A stretch of 64,000 nucleotides of DNA, from the NCBI GenBank assembly GCA_913061235.1, contig CAJXTB010000010.1, positions 62,001-126,000 of the forward strand, given 5' to 3'. Positions 16,219 to 24,341 of the stretch are shown here, in pieces; positions within the stretch are counted from its first letter, which is position 1, and every line of letters starts with the position of its first letter. Under the pieces are notes generated by a model. It saw only the letters and a program-made list of their open reading frames with translations. It searched no databases and was not told where the DNA came from. The position numbers and the translations under genes were made by a program. The DNA is from an uncultured Pseudomonadota bacterium (GTDB taxonomy: Bacteria > Myxococcota_A > UBA796 > GCA-2862545).

Positions 16219-17391
16219 TCAAGGCGCGCGGGTCACGTAGACGGCGCCACTATCAATCGTGGCGTTTGAGGACTGGTCACCGTTGACGCCGGCCGCGGCG
16301 CTGTCCTCTAGGTGGGCGCCCACCGCGAGCGTGTCTCCGGATAGCGCGAGCGAGATACCGAATCGGTCAGACGCCCCTGTATTTGACGCCTTTAGGTAGG
16401 CCTGCTGGCTCCAAATGCCCCCGCTGCGTACAAACACATACACAGCGCCGCTATCGGATGCGCTGTTGGAGTCCTGGTCTCCGTTGACACCCGTCGCGGC
16501 ACTGCTCTCCCGGTAAGCTCCCACCGCGAGAGTGTCTCCGGACAACGCTACCGAGTGGCCAAAGAGGTCGCCCCCTCCTGTGTTCGACGCCTTCAAGTAG
16601 TCCCACTCGAACTGTTGGCAGGTCACCCCGAAAACGTCGGAGCATGAGTCCACCACGTCATTTACGAGCGCCGTACCGCGTTGCACAACCCCGTTCTCTG
16701 GTACGGAGACGCCAAGGCCGACCTCCACGTTTGCCCGCAACGTCGCTCCGGCCCCAATGGTCGCACCGTCACCCAGGGGGTTGTTGCGACCGATGGTTGC
16801 CCCGACACCTACCGTCACCCCATTTCCGAAGGTAATGCCTTTGCGAACGCGCACCCCATCCGCAAGGTCGAGCCCGGTGCCTGCAAGCACCTCTGGCCCA
16901 ATGACCACACCGTCGCCCAGCATGGCTCCTTCGCCCAGTGTTACCGCGCGGGCGAACACCGTGTTCGCGCCAATTTCGCAGTCCGCGCCCACCGATACCA
17001 GGCTACCGAGTGTCACGTTGCTGGAGACCACGCAGGGGTCCCCAATAGAAGCCGCGTACGAGACAGATAGGCCGCCCGCAGACGCGTCTACGTCTGACCC
17101 GACCGTTGCAGCGCGACCGATGATGCTGTCCGCGGCCAGGACCGTTCGGGCTCCTACAGTCGCGGTCCGACCCACTACAGTATTGGCGCCAATCTCACTG
17201 TCCGCCCCCACACTGGCGCGCGCGCCGATGAAGGCGCCTGTACCCACAATGACCCCAGCGCCCAAGTCAGCGGTGGGCGCTACGCATGCAGCGTTCGCGT
17301 TGTAGTAGGCGTCTTCGCAACCGTCCTCGTCGAGGTCCGCAGCAAAGGCGGTGGAATGCAACAACGCGGCGAGTACTAGGGAGCGAAACAT
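16219..17391 (-). CDS. Secreted hexapeptide beta-helix protein with FG-GAP repeats
   Basis: This 390-residue exported protein has a signal peptide (MFRSLVLAALLHSTAFA) followed by an acidic DLDEDGCEDAYY segment and a Cys. Residues ~38-225 are dense hexapeptide repeats (units such as VGADSEIGANTVVGRTATVG), which predict a left-handed parallel beta-helix. There is no acyltransferase catalytic His context and the protein is secreted, so the helix is probably structural. The C-terminus has two FG-GAP-type blades (LFGHSVALSGDTLAVGA and RFGISLALSGDTLAVGA) with a YLKASNTG lead-in. Two paralogues with other C-termini lie at 28.6 and 46.2 kb. ATG 17391 is the start directly before the signal peptide. 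The function is unknown. Confidence 0.8.
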   Translation of the reverse strand: MFRSLVLAALLHSTAFAADLDEDGCEDAYYNANAACVAPTADLGAGVIVGTGAFIGARASVGADSEIGANTVVGRTATVGARTVLAADSIIGRAATVGSDVDASAGGLSVSYAASIGDPCVVSSNVTLGSLVSVGADCEIGANTVFARAVTLGEGAMLGDGVVIGPEVLAGTGLDLADGVRVRKGITFGNGVTVGVGATIGRNNPLGDGATIGAGATLRANVEVGLGVSVPENGVVQRGTALVNDVVDSCSDVFGVTCQQFEWDYLKASNTGGGDLFGHSVALSGDTLAVGAYRESSAATGVNGDQDSNSASDSGAVYVFVRSGGIWSQQAYLKASNTGASDRFGISLALSGDTLAVGAHLEDSAAAGVNGDQSSNATIDSGAVYVTRAP

Positions 17392-17738
17392 ACGTTCTCC
17401 GGGGCTGACCGAAGCGGCAAGCCAGCGTTGAGTTGGGTACAACGTTGGTTACGCCGAGTGGCGTACCCCCTGCGCGGGAGGGGGGCCGAATTGACCGGAT
17501 AGCGCCCTTGGTGGCGTGACGGTCGACCGGAAACGGGGCCAAACGTCGACAGAGGTGTTGGGCGTGATGTGATGGGTCGGAGAATGCCCGTCATTGGTGG
17601 ACAAGCTCTTGGGGTTCGCGACCAAAAGCTCATCCCGGCCTGGCGAAGCGCGTTCGTTCCGGGGCGGTGCGACACGTTGCGGCAGCCCGACAGTAGACCT
17701 GGCCCTGCCTTCGCGAACGCGAGACGATACCAGCCCAC
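17392..17738. other. Divergent intergenic region
   Basis: About 350 bases separate two divergent genes. Open frames here are short and lack coding character or ribosome sites. It should hold both promoters, but I cannot pick out a convincing element. Confidence 0.4.
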
Positions 17739-18671
17739 ATGAGCTCTTCACTCGTCATCGACAGCCAACGAATCGGTCTGCAACTGCATGCCCTATTGCA
17801 AGAGGTCGACGCTGGCCGATGGCACGCTGAGGCAGCGGATATTGCCCAGGAAAAGCTGGTTGCGATTGATTCTGCCCTGCAGAGCTTGACGGTGTCGGGA
17901 GCAGGAGCGCTTCAGTTGGCTGTCGACGAGCTACGCCGCCACGTGGACTTTGCTGTGCGTCAGTCATCCGACGTCGACCTGACCGCTCGGTGGCAAGCGT
18001 TCCGTGATGGGGCCTCCCCGCTGTACGGCGAGTTGAGTTTTGCGCTCAGCGCCCACGACGTTCAACTACCGAACTTGCGGCCTACCAACTACCTTCGCAA
18101 CATCCAGCATATTGGCGGTGCTCTGCTCATCCTGGTGTTGCTTCACTACGTGTTGCCCAGTCAGAGTTGGCGCATCGGTGTCGCTGGAGTGGCGTTCGGT
18201 TTCGCTGCATTTCTTGAGGTCGGACGCTACCTCGTCCCGTCGTTCAATCGCTTCCTCATGTCCATTCTCGGCAGCATCGCTCACCCCCACGAAACGCACA
18301 GCGTCAACTCGTCATCGTGGTTCATCCTGTCATTGTTCCTGTTGAGCTTTGTCGACGTGGTCTACGGTACGGTGGCGATTGCGATTCTGGGTGCAGCAGA
18401 CCCTGCAGCGGCCCTCATTGGACGACGCTTCGGTAGGCTTGACCTGGTGAATGGGCGAACCCTAGAGGGAACGCTGACCTTTTGGGTGGTTGGCAGTCTG
18501 GTGTCAGGCCTGGCTCTGACGCTGTGGTTTGACTACGCGCTGTCGCAGGTGCTTGTGATGGCGGCGACCGCGTCCGTCTTTGCTGCTGTTGCAGAGCTAT
18601 TCTCCCGGCGGATCGACGATAATCTCGCCATCCCGGTCGCGGCTGCTCTGGGATTGTGGCTGGTGCTGTAG
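17739..18671 (+). CDS. Dolichol/phytol kinase-like membrane protein
   Basis: The 310-residue protein has an N-terminal helical soluble region (about 1-115), then seven or so membrane helices. The C-terminal half carries the CTP-dependent polyprenol/phytol kinase signature: DPAAALIGRRFGR, then NGRTLEGTLTFWVVGSLVSG, then AELFSRRIDDNLAIPVAAALGLW. Family members phosphorylate dolichol, phytol or other isoprenoid alcohols. The soluble N-terminal extension is not part of the usual bacterial proteins. The substrate cannot be told. No co-directional partner sits next to it. Confidence 0.8.
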   Translation: MSSSLVIDSQRIGLQLHALLQEVDAGRWHAEAADIAQEKLVAIDSALQSLTVSGAGALQLAVDELRRHVDFAVRQSSDVDLTARWQAFRDGASPLYGELSFALSAHDVQLPNLRPTNYLRNIQHIGGALLILVLLHYVLPSQSWRIGVAGVAFGFAAFLEVGRYLVPSFNRFLMSILGSIAHPHETHSVNSSSWFILSLFLLSFVDVVYGTVAIAILGAADPAAALIGRRFGRLDLVNGRTLEGTLTFWVVGSLVSGLALTLWFDYALSQVLVMAATASVFAAVAELFSRRIDDNLAIPVAAALGLWLVL

Positions 18672-18760
18672 GACCGTCGCAGCCGCCCTTTTTCTCAACG
18701 CTTGTGGGGCTCTGGCGGAACTTCACCGAATGGGACATGTCGGGGTGACAGGAGGTGTGG

Positions 18761-19603
18761 ATGGGTGCAGTTGTACTGGTACTGGTACTGGTACTGGTAC
18801 TGGTACTGGTGCTGGCGCTCGTGGGGTGTGGGCCAGCTACATCGGCTCAAGTCCCGCCTTTGGAGAGCGTTCCTGTAGCAGTGGACGTTCGAACACCTGC
18901 CCCTGTCGCTGAGCTCGTCGCCTCCCTCGTCGTGACCACCCAACGCCCCCCGGACTCCTGGCCAACCCTCCGACAGTCGGTTCATGGACGTCGCCCTGTA
19001 CAGACGCGTGATGGCGTGTCGGTTGCCGTGTGGAGTGAGCTGTTGAACGACGAGGTGCGGTTGTGGGCGCAGTGGGGACAGGCGGATGCACGCATCATCG
19101 ACCAGGTCCAGACCACACCCACACACGCCGCGCAGTCTGGGCGTTCGCTGTACGACGTCGTCGCTGTGGCGCATGGCCTCGATGCCGTCGCCGTCGCATG
19201 GCGCCCGCTCGTCGATGTCGCACACCCTCAACAGGCAGAGCTACGTTGGGGGACGATGAGCGTGTCCGGAGATGTAGGCTGGCAGAGCGAATCGTTGCGG
19301 GCACAGACGTTGGGCGCGACCACCGGGATTGGTCCCTACATCTACGCGCCCTCACGCTTGCGCGCGGCGGAGATTGGCGAGCGTGCGGTGTTCGTGTGGG
19401 TGGGAGATACCGGAGTTCGTGCAGTCTTGGCTGACAGCACCACCCCGATTGCCCTACCCATGAGGTCGATGAGCGAGCTGCACTTGGATGTGGTGGATGG
19501 GTACGTGCGGGTCATAGGGAATGATTACTGGTGCGCGAACGGCACCACCCACAGCTCGTCGTGTCGGTCCATGGAACAGATGGTTCTGACCGTCAACGAG
19601 TGA
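18761..19603 (+). CDS. Lipoprotein with a hexanucleotide-repeat signal peptide
   Basis: A 280-residue predicted lipoprotein. The signal peptide core is a run of seven Val-Leu pairs encoded by a GTACTG tandem repeat, followed by lipobox LVGC and Gly. The mature part is a soluble, probably beta-rich domain with repeated blade-like elements (VSVAVWSELLNDEVRLWAQW, GLDAVAVAWRPLVDVAH, VFVWVGDTGVRAVLAD), which could be a small propeller. A C-terminal disulfide is suggested by WCANG...SSCRSM. The start is ATG 18761 with AGGAGG 5 bases upstream; GTG 18755 would sit inside that site. No family is recognised. Confidence 0.7.
   Translation: MGAVVLVLVLVLVLVLVLALVGCGPATSAQVPPLESVPVAVDVRTPAPVAELVASLVVTTQRPPDSWPTLRQSVHGRRPVQTRDGVSVAVWSELLNDEVRLWAQWGQADARIIDQVQTTPTHAAQSGRSLYDVVAVAHGLDAVAVAWRPLVDVAHPQQAELRWGTMSVSGDVGWQSESLRAQTLGATTGIGPYIYAPSRLRAAEIGERAVFVWVGDTGVRAVLADSTTPIALPMRSMSELHLDVVDGYVRVIGNDYWCANGTTHSSSCRSMEQMVLTVNE
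18773..18814 (+). repeat. GTACTG tandem repeat (six perfect units plus GTGCTG)
   Basis: Six perfect copies of GTACTG (18773-18808) are followed by one variant copy. The unit is 6 bases, so gain or loss of copies keeps the frame and only lengthens or shortens the signal peptide by Val-Leu pairs. Confidence 0.95.
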
Positions 19604-19716
19604 GCGCATGGTCGAGCGCTGTGCTGACGTTCCCCGTCCAGGTGACGGGAGCGGTGACGTGCGACACCAATCGCAGGGGTGCACGTCCACGCTCCGGTCG
19701 CACCCGGCATTCTTGG

Positions 19717-20478
19717 CTACGCTGCCGGTGCGCTCGGTGGTGTAATCACGCCGAACACACCGCCGGTTGGGTCTTGCACCATGGCCATACGACCGACTCC
19801 TGGCATGTCCATGATGGGGGAGAGCACGTTGCCTCCGCCGTCCTTGGCAGTGGACACTGCGGCGTCGACATCCGCCACTTCAATCCACGCGAGCCACATG
19901 GACGGGACACCGGGTTGCTGCGCTTTCATTGCGCCGGCACACATCTCTCCGTCTTTCTTCAGGAGCTTGTAGGTGCTGCCGTCTGGCATGGGCATGTCGC
20001 CGGTCTCAAATGTAAAGGAGTTGGACAGCCAGGCAACATCCGCGTCGAGGTCTTGGCTGTGTAGCTCCACCCAGTGGACCTTTCCGGGGCCACCCTTGTT
20101 GTTCTCCGAGTCGTCCCCGGCCTCGTGAAACAAGGCGAAGGTCGCGCCGCTCGGACTCGCCACCATGCTGAAACGCCCGGGTGGAATGTCTGTCGGGGGC
20201 ACCAAGACGGTTCCTCCGTTCTTGGCTGCTGCAGCGGTGCTTGCGTCCACATCGTCTACGCGCAGGTAGTTGTTCCAGTGGCTTGGAACGCCGGCGGTAG
20301 GCGGTTCACTCAGGTGTGCGACGCCGTCCTCGCCTGACATGAACATGGTTGTAGTGGTGTCGCCCATGGGCACGTCCAGTGCCTTCCAGCCGATGACCTT
20401 GGTGTAGAAGGCCTTGGCGGCTTCAGTGTTTGTGGAGTTGCAGCCGTGCCAGCAGAAGTGATTGGTTTGGTAAGCCAT
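19717..20478 (-). CDS. Two-domain VOC (glyoxalase/dioxygenase fold) protein
   Basis: This 253-residue cytoplasmic protein has two tandem vicinal-oxygen-chelate domains: residues ~5-120 (NHFCWHGCNSTNTEAAKAFYTKVIGW ... GATFALFHEA) and ~135-250 (VHWVELHSQDLDADVAWLSNSFTFETGDM ... GGVFGVI). Each starts with a His and ends with a Phe-rich strand as in the glyoxalase/bleomycin-resistance superfamily. It resembles the 'CFP30/27 kDa antigen' type of double-VOC proteins. The enzymatic activity cannot be told. The start ATG 20478 has GGAG upstream; longer frames to 20928 lack coding character. Confidence 0.85.
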   Translation of the reverse strand: MAYQTNHFCWHGCNSTNTEAAKAFYTKVIGWKALDVPMGDTTTTMFMSGEDGVAHLSEPPTAGVPSHWNNYLRVDDVDASTAAAAKNGGTVLVPPTDIPPGRFSMVASPSGATFALFHEAGDDSENNKGGPGKVHWVELHSQDLDADVAWLSNSFTFETGDMPMPDGSTYKLLKKDGEMCAGAMKAQQPGVPSMWLAWIEVADVDAAVSTAKDGGGNVLSPIMDMPGVGRMAMVQDPTGGVFGVITPPSAPAA

Positions 20479-20594
20479 GGAGGTGTCCTGGTGTTGTGTG
20501 CGGTTGTGGCCGCAAGGGTGCAACTCGAGGACGGACGAGTCTGGCCGTGAACGACACTCTTTCTGCGGAAATGTGAAATCTACCGGGTCCGCGT

Positions 20595-21524
20595 CTACTC
20601 GAGGGGAAGGAACCCGCAAGCATCTGACGGTACCACTGTGCGGTCTTCGCAGTTCGGAGGTGGAGTTCCGGCGCCTCGGTCGTCCACCACGCTTGCCATT
20701 AGGCTGCCGCTGGTGTTGTAGAACCAGTGGTCCGCGCTCTCTTCGACTTGTTGTGACCAGTGGCTGGCTACAATGACCACGGTTCCGGTGGACTCTGCGC
20801 AGCCGCAGGTCGCCACGCCGTAGCACTGCCCAGTGAGCTCCGTCATCGCGGCGGTGAGTGTTGCAGGGACGGAGGAGGGAATCGGTCGGTTGCCACCTGG
20901 GAAGACCTCCGGGGTATCCGGCAAGCACCGCCGGCTAAACGCGGTCTGACCATCTACGCAGCCAGTGATTCGCGGTCCGTTCCATCGGGTCCAAGCCGTG
21001 CCCGAATCATCAGGACGCTGCTCGCAGGTCAGGTTGTAGTCGGACTCGTGTTTGGACGCGATGAGGTGCCCATCGCTGTCAAAGTAGCTCCAGTAGCTAT
21101 CCTCAGCACTGCGCCTGTAGGTGCGTCGGGTGGCCGCACAGCCCGTCAACGCGGTGCTCTCAACGCACCGATAGTTGGAAAGCTGCTGGGCCTGGGACCA
21201 CGTCCGGCAGGTGGTCAGCGGGACCGAGCAGCTCAGGGCAACGCCTTCCTCTGGGCTGATGTCTTCGTAGTCAACGGTGGTGTCGGTGACGGGGTCGGGG
21301 GTGCACGTCTCGGTGTCTACGTCAGGGATGTCTTCGAGTGGCGAGTCGGTGTCGCAGTCGGTGTCAGGCTCGGGCGCGGTGTCCGAGTCGTCGTCGCACT
21401 CATCGGTGTCCGTGTCGCAGTCAGGTTGCGTGTCCGAGTCTGACTGCGTGTCCGTGTCGCTGTCATCTGTGGGCTCCGGACATGCGGTGAGCAATAGTGC
21501 CATTACGGTAAATAGCTTCGTCAT
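20595..21524 (-). CDS. Lipoprotein with Asp/Thr-rich linker
   Basis: A 309-residue predicted surface lipoprotein: signal peptide MTKLFTVMALLLTAC with the lipid Cys at 15, then a low-complexity Asp/Thr/Ser stretch (about residues 18-85) built of DSDTD- and DTDSD-like units. The remaining ~220 residues are Cys-rich (SCSVPLTTCRTW, YRCVEST, GCAATRR, LTCEQRP, CYGVATCGCAE), so probably disulfide-stabilised and exposed on the cell surface. The function is unknown. A much longer frame exists upstream (to 21815), but it is an antisense artefact of the Gly-rich cytochrome gene's neighbourhood. Confidence 0.72.
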   Translation of the reverse strand: MTKLFTVMALLLTACPEPTDDSDTDTQSDSDTQPDCDTDTDECDDDSDTAPEPDTDCDTDSPLEDIPDVDTETCTPDPVTDTTVDYEDISPEEGVALSCSVPLTTCRTWSQAQQLSNYRCVESTALTGCAATRRTYRRSAEDSYWSYFDSDGHLIASKHESDYNLTCEQRPDDSGTAWTRWNGPRITGCVDGQTAFSRRCLPDTPEVFPGGNRPIPSSVPATLTAAMTELTGQCYGVATCGCAESTGTVVIVASHWSQQVEESADHWFYNTSGSLMASVVDDRGAGTPPPNCEDRTVVPSDACGFLPLE

Positions 21525-21652
21525 AGATGGAGTGGGTCCGGTGCGTTGTGGAAGTTGGGTCGTGGTTCGCTGGCAGGCAGTATTGGCGGCTTGCTGCCTT
21601 GTTGGCAAGTGGTCTGCCAAGCTCACTCGACCCCGATTCCAACGGTACCGCT

Positions 21653-22264
21653 TTAGTGACCGCCGTGGCCGCCGCCGGGCCCCATTCCCCCGCCATGGCC
21701 GCCTCCGCCTCCGGGGCCCATTCCGCGTCCGCCGCCATGGCCCATGCCTCCGCCTCCGGGGCCCATTCCGCCGCCTTCGCCACACGAACACCCGCCTTCG
21801 CCGTGCTCTGCGCATCCGGCATCGGTCGCGTCAGGAGGTGAGCCGTGGTGGAGCGCATGGACGAATCCGTAGACCGCTTCTAGGTCTTCCGGTGACAGAA
21901 CGTCCTTGAAGGCAACCATGGCAGTTCCTGGACTTCCGTTTTCGATGACGGCTCGGCGTCCACCTGGGGTGCCACGCATGTGGGCGGGTCGGGGGCCCGT
22001 CAGGTCTACGGGTGCGGGATCGAGAGCGGCGGCCAATGGTCCGTCGCCTCGGGCTGAGTCTCCGTGGCAGCTGGCACAGTGCTGCGCGAATACCTCGGCG
22101 CCGTGGTCCGCTTGCACGGCAGCCGTCACGACAACCTCGCTAGGTACGTCGTCAACCGGTGATGTGGCTCCAACGGATGTGACCTCTTGCTGGAGCTCAC
22201 TGACGTCGGGGTCACACGCTGACAACAACAGAACAGATAGGGCAAATGGCAGATGTCGAAACAC
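21653..22264 (-). CDS. Cytochrome c lipoprotein with Gly/His/Met-rich tail
   Basis: This 203-residue lipoprotein (signal peptide ending LLLSAC) carries one class I cytochrome c domain: haem site CASCH in EVFAQHCASCHGDSARGDGP, then a Met ligand in GTAMVAFKDVLSPEDLEAVYGFV. The last ~55 residues are a low-complexity tail with CAEHGEGGCSCGEGG followed by repeats of GMGPGGGG and GHGGG, dense in Met, His and Cys and well suited to bind copper or another metal. It is probably a periplasmic electron carrier anchored to a membrane. A sigma54-like promoter precedes it, hinting at co-regulation with cbb3 oxidase. Its gene is divergent from the DUF2202 gene. Confidence 0.85.
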   Translation of the reverse strand: MFRHLPFALSVLLLSACDPDVSELQQEVTSVGATSPVDDVPSEVVVTAAVQADHGAEVFAQHCASCHGDSARGDGPLAAALDPAPVDLTGPRPAHMRGTPGGRRAVIENGSPGTAMVAFKDVLSPEDLEAVYGFVHALHHGSPPDATDAGCAEHGEGGCSCGEGGGMGPGGGGMGHGGGRGMGPGGGGGHGGGMGPGGGHGGH

Positions 22265-22296
22265 GGTAGCTCCCGCAGTGGATTGTCCTGTTTGCT

Positions 22297-22311
22297 GCAG
22301 TTTTCATGCCA
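22297..22311 (-). promoter_or_regulatory. Putative sigma54 promoter of the cytochrome c lipoprotein gene
   Basis: Read leftward, TGGCATGAAAACTGC keeps the invariant GG and GC with the exact 10-base spacing and matches 13 of 15 positions of TGGCACG-N4-TTGC. The start point would be about 22286, 22 bases before the ATG. It is weaker than the two cbb3 promoters. Confidence 0.5.
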
Positions 22312-22528
22312 TCGACTTGTCGGCTGCGGCTCCTGAGAACGATGATTTGCGAGCGTCTGCGGACTCATGAGTCAAGAGTGATTCAGAAGCGTGTCAAAAT
22401 CGCTCAATCGTGACTCCGTCCACATCGGCGGCCTTCAGCTGGCTGTTTGCCGGTGCGACGTATTGCCACGGTGACGACGCTGAAAAAGGGGGCATGTTGA
22501 CTATACACCCCTCGTTCAGGAGTCCGTC

Positions 22529-23275
22529 ATGCGGCATGTTCTCTTCTCTTTGGCAGTCTTTGCGTTGGCTTGTGATGAAGACCCAGACGCCAGTTCGGAT
22601 GCGAGCGCGGAAGTGTCGGACGCGGACGTAGATGTGTCAGACACGGATGCGGAAGTGTCGGATGACGATGACAGCGATGTGGACGACGACAGCGACGCGG
22701 ACGACGACAGCGACGCGGACGACGACAGCGATGTGGACGACGACAATGACGACGAGGTCAGTCACGCCGACTCAGTCGACGACCTGCTGTACATTCGAGA
22801 GGAAGAGAAGCTCGCTCGCGACGTCTACCAGGTGTTGGGAGACTTGTACGGAACGCGCATTTTCGACAATATCAGCCAATCGGAGCAGAGCCATATGGAC
22901 TCTCTATTGGTACATATCGACCGACTTGGGCTGGTCGACCCTATCGTGGACGACAGCACCGGGGTCTTTGTCGATGAGCACTTGCAGGACCTCTACGCGA
23001 CCCTGGTTGCTCAGGGCTCGCAGGATTTGGTCGGAGCGCTGACGGTCGGCGCCACCATTGAGGACCTCGACATCCTCGACCTGGCGATAGCCATTGAGAC
23101 GACCGATGATCTGGCGTTGGCCGACACGTATGACGGCTTGATGTGCGGCTCGCGGAACCACCTGCGCTCATTCATGGGTCAGCTTGACCGCCAAGGAGCG
23201 GTCTACACGCCGCAGTACATCACCCAGGCACAGTTCGACGCCATCGTCGGCTCGGCCCGGGAACAGTGCGGCTAG
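22529..23275 (+). CDS. DUF2202 ferritin-like lipoprotein
   Basis: A 248-residue lipoprotein: signal peptide with lipobox LACD (Cys15), a strongly acidic linker (about 20-80) of repeated DDDSDA units, and a DUF2202 domain (83-245). The domain starts LLYIREEEKLARDVYQVLGDLYG and continues FDNISQSEQSHMDSLL, so it has the Glu and ExxH residues expected of a diiron ferritin-like four-helix bundle. The second half has CGSRNHLRSFMGQLDRQG. The family is widespread but its reaction is unknown; metal binding is inferred. ATG 22529 has AGGAG 8 bases upstream. Confidence 0.86.
   Translation: MRHVLFSLAVFALACDEDPDASSDASAEVSDADVDVSDTDAEVSDDDDSDVDDDSDADDDSDADDDSDVDDDNDDEVSHADSVDDLLYIREEEKLARDVYQVLGDLYGTRIFDNISQSEQSHMDSLLVHIDRLGLVDPIVDDSTGVFVDEHLQDLYATLVAQGSQDLVGALTVGATIEDLDILDLAIAIETTDDLALADTYDGLMCGSRNHLRSFMGQLDRQGAVYTPQYITQAQFDAIVGSAREQCG
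22661..22746 (+). repeat. 18-bp tandem repeat in the acidic linker
   Basis: Units of GACGACGACAGCGAYGYG repeat three times nearly perfectly at 22682-22735, with degenerate copies on both sides. They encode DDDSDA/DDDSDV and keep the frame. Confidence 0.85.
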
Positions 23276-23295
23276 TCGTCGTCTGAGGCGTGCTG

Positions 23296-24201
23296 CTAGT
23301 TCAAGCGGCCGACACTCAGGGTGTTGACGCCCATGCGGACCTGGCGAGTGGTTGAGCGCTTCTCAATGACCTCGCCCGCGTCTGCGACGTCGAACTGGTC
23401 GAACTCCTTGCGCAGTCTGTGAAGCGTCACGTAGACCTGATTGGCGCTGGCTCGAAGCATCTTCTCAAGCTGGTGCATTGTCAGCCAGCCCTGTTCGCTG
23501 GCTGACAGCCCTTGCTCAGCGTCTTCCATGCGCTGTCGGGCGAGAGTCAGCAGCAGGTAGTGCTGGGCTCGTGGCTTGAGGGATGTGGTGGTGCCGTCTA
23601 GGGTGACGTGAACCTCGACATACTCTTCGTCTGCGCTCACACAAAACGCGATGGATGCATCGGCGATGGAGTTCGAGGTCTGGGCTTCGACCGTCAGATC
23701 TAGAATCTCTGGCAGGTCGAGTGTCCACGTCACGCCATCTACGGTGACCGTGTCTCCGGTCACGACAGTGGATTCGTCCATGCCTTGGCGCAGCAGCCAA
23801 CCGCCTCGACCGTCTGCGTCTACGACCGCGACGGGGTTGTCGGAGTCAGGAAGAGCGAGCAGCTCGCCGTCTCCTTCTCGGATGGTGTCTCCCGACACGG
23901 CCACGGGTGAGGGTCCGGTGTCTGTCTGAAGGGTGTACACCGTCTCAGCGCCGCCAAAGCACACCGTGTCGCCCTGGGTCAGCGCTACGTCGCTACCAGC
24001 TGCGACTTGCACGCCGTTGAGCGTGGTCCCGTTGCGACTGCCCAAGTCTCGCAGTGCCCAGTGGTCACCGTCCCAGCGGATGACAGCGTGCTGACCGCTG
24101 ACCTCTGGGGAGGCAATGGTTGTGTTCATGGCTCGTGACCGTCCCACCATGTGGCGAGCGGCGAGCAGTGCGGGTCCGGTCTTCGATTGTAGAATGGCCA
24201 T
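23296..24201 (-). CDS. FHA-domain protein with C-terminal winged-helix domain
   Basis: This 301-residue cytoplasmic protein has an N-terminal forkhead-associated (phosphothreonine-binding) domain at ~15-90 with the signature VGRS, SGQHAVIRW and DLGSRNGTTLNG. After an acidic beta-rich middle part (a possible second, degenerate beta-domain), residues ~205-300 look like a winged-helix DNA-binding domain (GWLTMHQLEKMLRASANQVYVTLHRLRKEF). FHA-wHTH proteins in Myxococcota are thought to act as transcription regulators under Ser/Thr kinases. No kinase gene is nearby. The start is ATG 24201. Confidence 0.82.
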   Translation of the reverse strand: MAILQSKTGPALLAARHMVGRSRAMNTTIASPEVSGQHAVIRWDGDHWALRDLGSRNGTTLNGVQVAAGSDVALTQGDTVCFGGAETVYTLQTDTGPSPVAVSGDTIREGDGELLALPDSDNPVAVVDADGRGGWLLRQGMDESTVVTGDTVTVDGVTWTLDLPEILDLTVEAQTSNSIADASIAFCVSADEEYVEVHVTLDGTTTSLKPRAQHYLLLTLARQRMEDAEQGLSASEQGWLTMHQLEKMLRASANQVYVTLHRLRKEFDQFDVADAGEVIEKRSTTRQVRMGVNTLSVGRLN

Positions 24202-24341
24202 GAAGCGGACTATAGCCCTAGGTCGCAGTAGCGGCAGGCGCACAGGTTGAGCGGAATGGGGTTGAGGAGCTTGTGGGCGTCCTGTGTATCGAATGACGTG
24301 GGCGCGTTAAGAACCCTCGCTCCTCTCTCTCGGATGTCCAC

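Noticed and set aside
20479-20928. Extension of the VOC protein to 403 codons
   Set aside because: The upstream part is not protein-like and overlaps the downstream end of the leftward lipoprotein gene. The start at 20478 has a ribosome site.
21525-21815. Arg/Pro/Gly-rich N-terminal extension of the 20595 lipoprotein
   Set aside because: It lies in the Gly-rich tail region of the cytochrome gene. The signal peptide begins at 21524.
22676-22750. Short tandem repeats as a CRISPR array
   Set aside because: The units are contiguous 18-bp coding repeats without spacers, inside the linker of the DUF2202 gene.
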